Positions 1-5,944 of a stretch of 7,252 nucleotides of DNA are shown here, one piece after another. The position numbers were made by a program, and so were the translations under genes. Location of the stretch: contig DBLC01000061.1 of the NCBI GenBank assembly GCA_002297935.1, positions 1 to 7,252 on the forward strand, given 5' to 3'. Source of the stretch: Dialister sp. UBA734 (GTDB lineage Bacteria > Bacillota > Negativicutes > Veillonellales > Dialisteraceae). The notes below the pieces were generated by a model. The model was not told the DNA's origin. It ran no database searches and saw nothing but the letters and a program-made list of their open reading frames with translations. The number at the start of each line of letters is the position of its first letter. The stretch's first letter is position 1.

Positions 1-3
1 CGA

Positions 4-15
4 GTAAAATTTTAC
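4..15. other. 12-bp perfect palindrome
   Basis: The sequence gtaaaattttac is its own reverse complement. It lies at the left edge, about 60 bp upstream of the nhaA -35 box. It could be an operator or part of a structure belonging to the gene left of the window. An AT-rich palindrome of this length can also arise by chance, so only its presence is claimed. Confidence 0.3.
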
Positions 16-21
16 ACTAAG

Positions 22-68
22 TGTTAGTTGTTTGGCCCCCAACAACCAACAACTAACAACCAACAACT
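22..68. repeat. Family A heptad repeat hairpin, copy 1
   Basis: The right half is four exact 7-bp units aacaacY at 41-47, 48-54, 55-61 and 62-68, with the last base alternating c, t, c, t. The left half carries the reverse complement (gttagttgtt). Bases 22-32 pair with 48-58 as an 11-bp perfect stem with a 15-nt loop. A second copy with the same stem and loop sizes lies in the tyrS leader at 1613-1649. This copy sits just upstream of the nhaA promoter, so it is probably outside the nhaA transcript. Confidence 0.85.
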
Positions 69-76
69 CGATTCTC

Positions 77-105
77 TTGTCCGAATATACAGTTTCCTGT
101 ATAAT
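77..105 (+). promoter_or_regulatory. Probable sigma-A promoter of nhaA
   Basis: TTGTCC at 77-82 and a perfect TATAAT at 100-105 are separated by 17 nt. This predicts a leader of roughly 40-45 nt before the nhaA start. No operator is obvious over the promoter. Confidence 0.75.
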
Positions 106-155
106 AAAATCATAAATAGTTCGAGAATAGAGTGCAATAAAGAAAGGATGAAAAA

Positions 156-1334
156 ATGAAACCTTGTAAAAAATGTACCATGGATCGCATCAATGATGCA
201 TTTACAGAATTTTTCAAGCAAGAATCTGCTGGCGGAATTCTGCTGCTGATTTGCGCCGCTATCGCCATGGCTCTGGCCAATTCGCCTTTGGCGGACACCT
301 ATGAGCACATCTTGCATCTTTCCGTTTCGATTCCTTTCCTGCCTGACATGTCCCTTCTGCACTGGGTGAACGATGGCCTTATGGCGATTTTCTTTCTGGT
401 GGTGGGCTTGGAAATCAAAAGAGAATTTCTCTTTGGGGAATTGAAATCCCTCTCGGCCACCATTCTTCCTGTGGCCGCCGCTGTAGGGGGCATGGTCGTT
501 CCGGCGGCGCTCTATACGGTTTTCAACTTTGGACAGCCCTCTATCAGCGGCTGGGCCATTCCGATGTCCACCGACATTGCCTTTTCTTTGGGGGTGCTGG
601 CCTTTGCGGCAAAAGGCGTGCCCAAAAGCGTAGCCATCTTCCTGACTGCCTTGGCTATCGTAGATGATTTGGGTGGCATCGTCGTGATTGCTCTCTTTTA
701 TAGCCAATCCTTGCAATGGGTGGCCCTTGGCGCAGGCTTAGCCGTGCTTTGCGTGATGGCTGTGCTTTCTAAGAACCAAGTTCATTCCCCTGTGCCTTAC
801 ATCATCGGTGGCCTCATCACCTGGTATGCTTTCCTGAAAGCAGGAATTCATCCCACCGTGGCAGGGGTTATGACTGGTTTTCTCATTCCCGCTGGCAACG
901 AAGACAACCAGGAAGACCATCCGCTGCACCATTGGGAACACACCTTGTCTCCCTGGTCTGCGTTCCTGATTATGCCTATCTTTGCTTTAGGAAATGCAGG
1001 CATTCCTTTGGGGGCCGATAGTTTTGCGGGCTTGCTTTCGCCTATCGGACTGGGCATCATTGCAGGCCTCTTCATCGGGAAACCGCTGGGCATTTTCGGT
1101 ACTGTATTTCTAATGATCAAATCCGGTCTGGTGGCTATGCCAGACAACGTGAAATGGTCCCACTTTCTGGGCGCCGGCGTTCTGGCTGGCATCGGTTTCA
1201 CCATGTCCATCTTCCTGGCTTCCCTCTCCTTCGGAGCGCCCGCCGACCTGGTACACGCCAAAGCTGCTATCGTAACCGCGTCGTTGCTGTCCGGTGTATT
1301 GGGGATTGTATTGTTTAAGGGGCTGGGAAAATAG
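156..1334 (+). CDS. nhaA: Na+/H+ antiporter NhaA
   Basis: Inner-membrane secondary transporter that exports Na+ (or Li+) in exchange for H+, for pH and sodium homeostasis. The 392 residues align along their whole length with E. coli NhaA (388 aa, compared from memory). The ion-binding aspartate pair is in LAIVDDLGG (D170, D171; E. coli D163/D164). T139-D140 in STDIAF corresponds to T132/D133 of the unwound TM4. H232 in AGIHPT matches the pH-related H225, and K309 in IGKPLG matches K300. VGLEIKRE (83-90) and GIGFTMSIFLASL (345-357) are family signatures. The start at 156 is preceded by AGAAAGG (141-147) at 8 nt; the next Met (residue 9) has no Shine-Dalgarno sequence. The N-terminus is slightly longer than in E. 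coli and carries CKKC (4-7). The gene appears monocistronic, 368 bp upstream of tyrS. Confidence 0.96.
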   Translation: MKPCKKCTMDRINDAFTEFFKQESAGGILLLICAAIAMALANSPLADTYEHILHLSVSIPFLPDMSLLHWVNDGLMAIFFLVVGLEIKREFLFGELKSLSATILPVAAAVGGMVVPAALYTVFNFGQPSISGWAIPMSTDIAFSLGVLAFAAKGVPKSVAIFLTALAIVDDLGGIVVIALFYSQSLQWVALGAGLAVLCVMAVLSKNQVHSPVPYIIGGLITWYAFLKAGIHPTVAGVMTGFLIPAGNEDNQEDHPLHHWEHTLSPWSAFLIMPIFALGNAGIPLGADSFAGLLSPIGLGIIAGLFIGKPLGIFGTVFLMIKSGLVAMPDNVKWSHFLGAGVLAGIGFTMSIFLASLSFGAPADLVHAKAAIVTASLLSGVLGIVLFKGLGK

Positions 1335-1359
1335 GAAGCTATCTAATTTTGATTGATTT

Positions 1360-1378
1360 CTTCATGCGTGAAGGTTTT
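1360..1378 (+). terminator. Possible weak terminator of nhaA
   Basis: A 5-bp stem (cttca / tgaag) with a tgcg loop is followed almost at once by four T's, 26 nt after the nhaA stop. The stem is short and the T-run poor. The larger family D dyad that begins at its right edge may contribute instead. Confidence 0.3.
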
Positions 1379-1424
1379 AGGTTTAGGGGGTAAGGTTTGG
1401 GTTCTTGTATTTAAACCTTAAACC
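1373..1424. repeat. Family D heptad repeat, inverted pair
   Basis: The left arm ggttttaggttt (1373-1384) pairs with aaaccttaaacc (1413-1424) at 11 of 12 positions, with a 28-nt loop. Read on the minus strand, the left side falls into 7-nt steps: aaacctt, accccct, aaaccta, aaacc. The right arm repeats aaacctt with the same period. It lies in the nhaA-tyrS gap, with no T-run after it to make it a convincing terminator. Confidence 0.65.
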
Positions 1425-1471
1425 AATGATACGTATGATAATGGCTGTTTGTGAATTATGGACTTGGTAGA

Positions 1472-1485
1472 TAAACCTTAAACCC
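1472..1485. repeat. Family D repeat, solo arm
   Basis: taaaccttaaaccc is a second copy of the right arm of the 1373-1424 dyad, in the same orientation 59 bp further on. It comprises one full 7-nt unit and most of a second. The sequence between it and 1550 holds no gene or recognisable signal. Confidence 0.55.
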
Positions 1486-1549
1486 ATAGGGAAAAGGTAT
1501 TTGTGTGATGACGTATCTTTCCATGTATTTCGCTAGCTACTTTCCTTAA

Positions 1550-1567
1550 ATTGTGCTATATTACAAT
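1550..1567 (+). promoter_or_regulatory. Possible tyrS extended -10 promoter with overlapping dyad
   Basis: TGC followed by TATATT (1554-1562) fits an extended -10 element, but the matching -35 region (about 1534-1539) is poor. A short dyad, attgt (1550-1554) and acaat (1563-1567), brackets the -10 box and could be an operator. This is the best candidate in the gap, though a weaker TATAAA lies at 1579-1584. The implied leader is roughly 130 nt and would include the family A hairpin. Confidence 0.35.
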
Positions 1568-1610
1568 GTATGTATTTTTATAAATAAGTGACTGAGATAC
1601 AGATGAGCCA

Positions 1611-1657
1611 TTGTTGTTAGTTGCGGCCTAACAACCAACAACTAACAACCAGCAACA
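1611..1657. repeat. Family A heptad repeat hairpin, copy 2
   Basis: The units aacaacc, aacaact and aacaacc lie at 1630-1650, followed by a decayed unit at 1651-1657. The left arm gttgttagttg (1613-1623) pairs perfectly with caactaacaac (1639-1649): 11 bp with a 15-nt loop, the same geometry as copy 1 at 22-68. It ends about 30 nt before the tyrS Shine-Dalgarno sequence, so it would be in the tyrS 5' leader if the promoter at about 1557 is right. Confidence 0.85.
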
Positions 1658-1702
1658 AAAGTAGCAAGCTGTCACTAAATAATCAGTAAGAGGTGTAATT
1701 GA

Positions 1703-2953
1703 ATGAACATTATTGACGAATTGAAATGGCGCGGTGCTGTGAACCAGCAGACCGACGAAGAAGGCTTGTACAAACTGGTAGGGGAGAAATCCATTTCCTT
1801 GTACTGCGGCATTGACCCCACCGGGGACAGCATGCACATCGGCCATTTGATTCCTTTCATGATTTTGAAACGGTTCCAGCTGGCTGGTCACCATCCGGTC
1901 ATCGTTATCGGTGGCGGCACCGGTTCCATTGGCGATCCTTCGGGCCGTAAAACCGAACGCGTTCTTCAGTCCCAGGAAACCATCCAGCACAATGCGGAAT
2001 GCCTGACCAACCAGATGAAAAAACTCTTCGGTGAAGACGGATTCACCATGGTGAACAACTACGACTGGCTTTCCCAGATTTCCTTACTGGACTTCCTGCG
2101 TGACTACGGTAAATTGTTTAACATCAACACCATGCTGGCCAAAGATGTGGTGGCTTCCCGCTTGGATACGGGGATTTCCTTTACGGAATTCTCCTACCAG
2201 ATTCTCCAGTCCATCGACTTTAAGATGCTCTACGACAAATACGACGTACAGCTTCAGATTGGTGGCGCTGACCAGTGGGGCAACATCACCAACGGCATCG
2301 ACCTGATTCGCAAAATGGAAGATGCTCATGATGCTTACGGGCTCACTATCCCGCTGATGCTCAAAGCGGACGGTACCAAATTTGGCAAAACTGCCGGCGG
2401 CGCTGTATGGCTGGATCCGAAGAAAACATCTCCTTACGAATTCTACCAGTTCTGGTTCAACCAGGATGACAGGGACGTAGTGAAATACCTGAAATACTTC
2501 ACCTTCCTTTCCAAAGAAGAAATCGACGCCCTGGAAGTAGAAGTCAAAGAACATCCGGAACACAGAAGCGCCCAGAGAAAACTGGCAGAAGAAGTTACCC
2601 GCTTCGTACACGGCGATGCTGGTCTCCAGCAGGCAGAAAAAGTCACCCAGGCCCTCTTCTCTGGTAATATCCAGGAACTGTCTGGCGAAGAAATTGAAGG
2701 GGCTTTCCGCAATACCAAAGGCGGCGAAGTTCACGAAGCACCGATTAATATCGTAGAAGCTCTGGTTGAATCTGGCGTAGAAAAATCCAAACGCCAGGCT
2801 AGAGAAGACGTCAAAAACGGTGCCATCCGTGTCAATGGTGTACAGGTGAAAGACCTGGAAGCTACCGTCACCGCCCATCCGAATACAGATGGAAAATACA
2901 TCATTGTCAAAAAAGGCAAGAAAAACTACTTCTCCATCAAAGTGGTAAAATAA
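1703..2953 (+). CDS. tyrS: Tyrosyl-tRNA synthetase, class I
   Basis: Cytoplasmic enzyme that activates tyrosine with ATP and charges tRNA-Tyr. At 416 aa it has normal bacterial TyrS length. The Rossmann catalytic domain carries LYCGIDPTGDS with Y34 and HIGH at 45-48. Tyrosine-binding YQILQ (Y165, Q169) and D172 follow, then GGADQWGN (187-194). The second signature is KFGKT (226-230), the TyrS form of KMSKS. A linker leads to a C-terminal S4-type RNA-binding domain from about 347 (NIVEALVESG, then KNGAIRVNG). The ATG is preceded by AAGAGGTG (1688-1695) at 7 nt. Many Bacillota control tyrS with a T-box riboswitch; I see no T-box core in the leader. A clear intrinsic terminator follows, so it is probably a single-gene unit. 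There is no sign of truncation or frameshift. Confidence 0.97.
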   Translation: MNIIDELKWRGAVNQQTDEEGLYKLVGEKSISLYCGIDPTGDSMHIGHLIPFMILKRFQLAGHHPVIVIGGGTGSIGDPSGRKTERVLQSQETIQHNAECLTNQMKKLFGEDGFTMVNNYDWLSQISLLDFLRDYGKLFNINTMLAKDVVASRLDTGISFTEFSYQILQSIDFKMLYDKYDVQLQIGGADQWGNITNGIDLIRKMEDAHDAYGLTIPLMLKADGTKFGKTAGGAVWLDPKKTSPYEFYQFWFNQDDRDVVKYLKYFTFLSKEEIDALEVEVKEHPEHRSAQRKLAEEVTRFVHGDAGLQQAEKVTQALFSGNIQELSGEEIEGAFRNTKGGEVHEAPINIVEALVESGVEKSKRQAREDVKNGAIRVNGVQVKDLEATVTAHPNTDGKYIIVKKGKKNYFSIKVVK

Positions 2954-2967
2954 GATAAGACAATCCC

Positions 2968-2999
2968 AAAGCCACGCTCTGTATAGAGTGTGGCTTTTT
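2968..2999 (+). terminator. Intrinsic terminator of tyrS
   Basis: aaagccacgctct (2968-2980) pairs with agagtgtggcttt (2985-2997) through 13 positions with one G-U pair and a 4-nt loop (gtat). Five T's at 2995-2999 follow the GC-rich part. It starts 14 nt after the tyrS stop, which separates tyrS from groESL. Confidence 0.9.
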
Positions 3000-3045
3000 A
3001 ATGTGGATATAGGGGGCGTAGGTAGTCAATCGCTTTTGATGGAAA

Positions 3046-3295
3046 AGTGCGTAATGCGAAGTGCGTAGTGCGTAATGAAGGCCGGCGAGCGCGCCGAATT
3101 ACTCTTATACGGGTATATACATACGTCACCAAGTCCTTTTCTATATGCTCGCCGTTTCTTGTAGGCAGTTAGCAGTAAGGCCTATATATCGTAGATTAAT
3201 AAAATCTATTCAGTAGAATATTAACCTTAGATACTTTGGGGCGCTATATAATTTGATGCGCCCCTTCCACCATTACGCACTTCGCATTACGCATT
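3046..3295. repeat. Family B composite inverted-repeat element, copy B1
   Basis: This 250-bp element lies between the tyrS terminator and the groES promoter. The left arm has four heptads (gcgtaat, gcgaagt, gcgtagt, gcgtaat; 3049-3076). The right arm has three in inverse orientation (attacgc, acttcgc, attacgc; 3272-3292). Bases 3046-3070 match the complement of 3271-3295 at 23 of 25 positions, and both differences are G-U pairs in a plus-strand RNA. Hairpin I inside is cggcgagc (3083-3090) with gctcgccg (3147-3154). Hairpin II is ggggcgc (3238-3244) with gcgcccc (3258-3264). A family G unit is embedded at 3162-3178. There is no ORF that could encode a transposase, so it is either a non-autonomous mobile repeat or a structured nucleic-acid element. 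Confidence 0.85.
3162..3178 (+). repeat. Family G heptad repeat within B1
   Basis: Two 7-bp units, gcagtta (3165-3171) and gcagtaa (3172-3178), lie inside B1. The 16 bp at 3162-3177 match the reverse complement of 5825-5840 in B3 at 15 of 16 positions, so the unit is inserted in opposite orientations in the two elements. Confidence 0.6.
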
Positions 3296-3336
3296 CATCA
3301 TAACTAGCGCTTTCTTAAAAAAATACAAAAAACCTC

Positions 3337-3365
3337 TTGCAATTCTTGGTAAAGTTATGTATTAT
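3337..3365 (+). promoter_or_regulatory. Sigma-A promoter of groESL
   Basis: TTGCAA (3337-3342) and TATTAT (3360-3365) are spaced by 17 nt. An A-rich tract at 3317-3332 just upstream could act as an UP element. The expected transcription start is at about 3372, so the CIRCE operator would lie in the first transcribed bases, the usual arrangement for HrcA repression. Confidence 0.8.
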
Positions 3366-3376
3366 ATAACCATGAG

Positions 3377-3403
3377 TTAGCACTCAAGATAAGTGAGTGC
3401 TAA
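3377..3403. promoter_or_regulatory. CIRCE operator (HrcA binding site)
   Basis: TTAGCACTC (3377-3385), a 9-nt spacer and GAGTGCTAA (3395-3403) match the CIRCE consensus perfectly. In Bacillota, HrcA binds this dyad and represses groESL and often dnaK; heat shock and competition for GroEL relieve repression. It is the only CIRCE in the window, so groEL depends on this promoter for HrcA control. Confidence 0.97.
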
Positions 3404-3424
3404 TATTTCAAAGGAGGAATAGAA

Positions 3425-3706
3425 ATGTTAAAACCATTAGCAGATCGTGTTCTTGTTAAAGTAGATACTGAAGAAACCCAGACCAAAGGTGGCATCCTGC
3501 TGCCAGATACAGCTCAGAAAAAATCCCAGAAAGGCGAAGTTATCGCTATCGGTTCCGGTAAAATGCTGGACGACGGCACCCGCGTTCCGTTTGAAGTCAA
3601 AGTAGGCGACAGAGTCCTCTTTGCTAAATATTCCGGCGTAGATATCGAAGAAGACGGACAGAAATATCTGCTCCTCTCCGAAAGAGACGTACTGGGAATC
3701 CTTTAA
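3425..3706 (+). CDS. groES: Co-chaperonin GroES (Hsp10)
   Basis: Forms the heptameric lid that closes the GroEL cavity during ATP-driven folding of cytoplasmic proteins. The 93-aa length is typical for the family. It begins LKPLADRVLVK, the Cpn10 N-terminal strand. The mobile loop that contacts GroEL spans about 16-33 and carries GGILL (22-26). VGDRVLFAKYSG (60-71) is the other family signature. AAGGAGG (3411-3417) lies 7 nt before the ATG, a near-ideal Shine-Dalgarno sequence. It is the first gene of the CIRCE-controlled groESL operon. A small hairpin (cttgc / gcaag, 3711-3726) follows the stop, but it has no T-run, so transcription should continue into groEL. Confidence 0.98.
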   Translation: MLKPLADRVLVKVDTEETQTKGGILLPDTAQKKSQKGEVIAIGSGKMLDDGTRVPFEVKVGDRVLFAKYSGVDIEEDGQKYLLLSERDVLGIL

Positions 3707-3734
3707 TTTTCTTGCTTTATGGCAAGATGCTTTC

Positions 3735-3902
3735 AATGCGTAGTGCGTAATGCGCAGTGCGTAGTGAAGGTGGCGGCGCACAATTCATAGAGCGCCGCAA
3801 ACATATATTGGATGACAATATTTCTTTTATAAAAAAAGGGGTATTGGGGCGCTTCCAATTTTGTGTGCCCCTTCCACCATTACGCACTTCGCATTACGCA
3901 TT
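3735..3902. repeat. Family B composite inverted-repeat element, copy B2 (inside groESL)
   Basis: This 168-bp short version fills most of the 243-bp gap between groES and groEL. The left arm has four heptads (gcgtagt, gcgtaat, gcgcagt, gcgtagt; 3738-3765) and the right arm three (3879-3899). Bases 3742-3766 match the complement of 3878-3902 at 22 of 25 positions, and two of the three differences are G-U pairs in the mRNA sense. Hairpin I is replaced by a compact gcggcgc (3773-3779) / gcgccgc (3792-3798) with a 12-nt loop. Hairpin II is ggggcgc (3846-3852) / gtgcccc (3865-3871) with one G-U. Its position implies that it is transcribed in the groESL mRNA. I see no good promoter or CIRCE within it. 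Confidence 0.85.
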
Positions 3903-3949
3903 GTTAACGTAGTAAGCGTTGTAAATCAAAAATATAGGAGTGACATAGA

Positions 3950-5563
3950 ATGGCTAAGAAAGTTCTTTATAATGAAGAAGCTCGCGCTGCTCTGCTCAAA
4001 GGCGTAGATCAGCTGGCTAATGCAGTAAAAATTACCCTGGGACCGAAAGGCCGTAACGTAGTTCTTGACAAGAGATTCGGTGCTCCGAACATTGTCAATG
4101 ATGGTGTTTCCATTGCTCGTGAAATCGAACTGAAAGACCCATTTGAGAACATGGGTGCTCAGCTGGTTAAAGAAGTTGCTACCAAGACCAATGATGTAGC
4201 AGGCGATGGCACCACCACTGCTACCCTTCTGGCACAGTCCATGATTCATGAAGGTATGAGAAACGTAGCAGCAGGTGCGAATCCGATGGTTCTGAAGAAG
4301 GGCATCGAAGAAGCTGTCAAAGTTCTGGTAGAAGAAATCAAGAAAAAAGCGGTACCGGTAAAGACCAAGGAAGCTATCGCACAGGTTGCTTCTATTTCCT
4401 CTGCTGATAAGACCATCGGCGGCCTTATTGCTGACGCTATGGAAAAAGTGGGCAACGACGGCGTTATCACCGTAGAAGACTCCAAGACCATGGGTACCAG
4501 CCTGAAAGTGGTAGAAGGCATGCAGTTTGACCGCGGCTACCTTTCCCCATACATGGTGACCGATCCAGATAAGATGGAATGCGTCATCGACAATCCGCTG
4601 ATTCTCATCACTGACAAGAAGATCAACATGCTGCAGGATATGCTGCAGCTCCTCGAACAGGTGGCTAGAAGCGGCAAGGAACTGCTCATCATCGCTGAAG
4701 ATGTAGAAGGCGAAGCTCTGGCAACCCTGGTTGTGAACAGACTCCGTGGCACACTGAAATGTGCTGCTGTCAAAGCTCCAGGATTCGGCGATCGTCGTAA
4801 AGCCATGCTGGAAGATATCGCTATCCTCACCGGCGGCCATGTAATTTCTGAAGAAATGGGCCGCAACCTGCAGAGCGCAACCCTGGATGACCTGGGCACC
4901 GCTCATCAGGTTCGCATCACCAAAGACAACACCACCATCGTTGGCGGCGCTGGCAACAAAGACGAAATCAAACAGAGAGTGGCTCAGATCCGCGAACAGT
5001 ACAAAGAAGCTACCTCCCAGTTCGATAAAGATAAACTCCAGGAACGTCTGGCTAAGATGTCCGGCGGCATCGCTGTCATCGAAGTTGGCGCAGCTACTGA
5101 AGTAGAAATGAAAGATAAGAGACTCCGCATCGAAGATGCCCTGAATGCTACCAGAGCTGCTGTCGAAGAAGGTATCGTTGCTGGCGGCGGCACCACTCTC
5201 CTGGACATCCAGGGAAGCCTCGACTCCATTGAAGCAGAAGGGGATGTCAAGACCGGTGTAAACCTGGTTCGTCATGCTATCGAAGCTCCTGTTCGTCAGA
5301 TCGCTGACAACGCAGGTCTCGAAGGTGCTATCGTAGCTGAAAAGGTCAAAGAAGCTGGCCAGGGTATCGGCTACAATGCAGCAGAAGATAAATACGAAGA
5401 CATGTTGGCTGCTGGTATCGTAGACCCAGCTAAAGTCACCAGAAGCGCACTGCAGAACGCTGCCTCCATCGCTGCACTGGTTCTCACCACCGAAGCTGTT
5501 GTTGGTGAAATTCCGGAAGAAAAACCGGCTATGCCACCAATGCCACAGGGCGGAATGATGTAA
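3950..5563 (+). CDS. groEL: Chaperonin GroEL (Hsp60)
   Basis: Tetradecameric ATP-dependent chaperonin that encloses unfolded cytoplasmic proteins with GroES as lid. The 537-aa protein is complete. The equatorial ATP site shows GPKGRN (31-36), DGVSIAREI (51-59) and GDGTTTAT (85-92, with D86). The catalytic aspartate is D396 in EDALNATRAAVEEGI, and AGGGTT follows at 411. The apical substrate-binding domain runs from about 190 to 375. The C-terminus ends PMPQGGMM, the flexible Gly/Met tail. The start codon is preceded by AGGAG (3936-3940) at 9 nt, a weaker site than that of groES. It lies 243 bp after groES, an unusually long gap caused by repeat B2. No separate promoter was found, so it is probably co-transcribed from the CIRCE promoter. 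Confidence 0.98.
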   Translation: MAKKVLYNEEARAALLKGVDQLANAVKITLGPKGRNVVLDKRFGAPNIVNDGVSIAREIELKDPFENMGAQLVKEVATKTNDVAGDGTTTATLLAQSMIHEGMRNVAAGANPMVLKKGIEEAVKVLVEEIKKKAVPVKTKEAIAQVASISSADKTIGGLIADAMEKVGNDGVITVEDSKTMGTSLKVVEGMQFDRGYLSPYMVTDPDKMECVIDNPLILITDKKINMLQDMLQLLEQVARSGKELLIIAEDVEGEALATLVVNRLRGTLKCAAVKAPGFGDRRKAMLEDIAILTGGHVISEEMGRNLQSATLDDLGTAHQVRITKDNTTIVGGAGNKDEIKQRVAQIREQYKEATSQFDKDKLQERLAKMSGGIAVIEVGAATEVEMKDKRLRIEDALNATRAAVEEGIVAGGGTTLLDIQGSLDSIEAEGDVKTGVNLVRHAIEAPVRQIADNAGLEGAIVAEKVKEAGQGIGYNAAEDKYEDMLAAGIVDPAKVTRSALQNAASIAALVLTTEAVVGEIPEEKPAMPPMPQGGMM

Positions 5564-5565
5564 TA

Positions 5566-5633
5566 ACTGGGTGACTGGTAGACTAGTGACTGGAAATATG
5601 ATTTTCCTAGTCACCAGTCACTAGTCACTAGCT
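5566..5633. repeat. Family C heptad repeat hairpin after groEL
   Basis: gactagtgactgg (5581-5593) pairs perfectly with ccagtcactagtc (5614-5626): 13 bp with a 20-nt loop. The right side is regular 7-bp units tagtcac, cagtcac, tagtcac (from 5609). The left side has related but less regular units, with 8-bp spacing at first. It lies between the groEL stop and the terminator at 5642, so it is in the 3' untranslated part of the groESL mRNA. A short piece of the same family recurs at 7074-7090. Confidence 0.85.
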
Positions 5634-5641
5634 ACTAATAT

Positions 5642-5685
5642 AAAAAGGCTATCGAATCATAGAGATATGATTCGATAGCCTTTTT
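5642..5685. terminator. Bidirectional intrinsic terminator (groEL / permease)
   Basis: A perfect 19-bp inverted repeat (5642-5660 with 5667-5685) surrounds a 6-nt loop (agagat). Five A's form the left edge and five T's the right, so each strand reads as a stem followed by a U-run. It can end groESL on the plus strand and the converging permease transcript on the minus strand. Confidence 0.93.
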
Positions 5686-5940
5686 GAGTGCGTAATGCGA
5701 AGTGCGTAGTGCGTAGTGCGTAATGGTGGCCGGCGAGCGCGCTGCATTGCTTTTACTTGAATAGAGCCATAATTACCCAGTTCTTTTCTATATGCTCGCC
5801 GTTTTTAGGAAACGATATACCAAATACTGCCAACTGCCTACTGCTAACAGCTTTCTATATATATAGGGGGATTGGGGCGCTTCCAAATTATGATGCGCCC
5901 CTTCCTTCATTACGCACTTCGCACTGCGCATTACGCACTC
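5686..5940. repeat. Family B composite inverted-repeat element, copy B3
   Basis: This 255-bp element starts directly at the terminator's last T and ends 4 bp before the permease stop. The left arm has five heptads (5690-5724) and the right arm four (5909-5936). Bases 5686-5718 match the complement of 5908-5940 at 30 of 33 positions. Hairpin I (cggcgagc 5731-5738 / gctcgccg 5794-5801) and hairpin II (ggggcgc 5874-5880 / gcgcccc 5895-5901) match those of B1. A 21-bp block containing the right arm of hairpin I (5784-5804) is identical to 3137-3157 in B1, while the sequences between the arms have diverged. A family G repeat is embedded at 5825-5850. Confidence 0.85.
5825..5850 (-). repeat. Family G heptad repeat within B3
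   Basis: Read on the minus strand, the block is made of 7-bp units gcagtag, gcagttg and a partial gcagta, preceded by a degenerate unit. It is inverted relative to the family G unit at 3162-3178 in B1. Confidence 0.6.
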
Positions 5941-5944
5941 AAGA

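Noticed and set aside
148..159. Three-codon ORF (atg aaa aaa tga) overlapping the nhaA start
   Set aside because: Too short to judge; it probably arises by chance from the A-rich start region.
24..716. 230-codon minus-strand frame opposite nhaA and its upstream repeat
   Set aside because: Overlaps a certain gene and runs into the family A repeat; no domain or ribosome site supports it.
2084..2878. 264-codon minus-strand frame opposite tyrS
   Set aside because: Lies entirely inside tyrS, with low-complexity Phe/Asp-rich composition typical of an antisense shadow.
3046..3295. CRISPR-like array
   Set aside because: The units are 7 bp, contiguous and without spacers, so they are not CRISPR repeats.
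3735..3902. Separate promoter for groEL within B2
   Set aside because: A ttggat / tataaa pair exists, but the spacing is about 14 nt and there is no CIRCE; evidence is insufficient.
3926..5614. Uninterrupted 562-codon reading frame on the minus strand opposite groEL
   Set aside because: It mirrors groEL in full; long antisense frames are a common by-product of codon bias in chaperonin genes. The peptide shows no recognisable family and there is no independent start signal.
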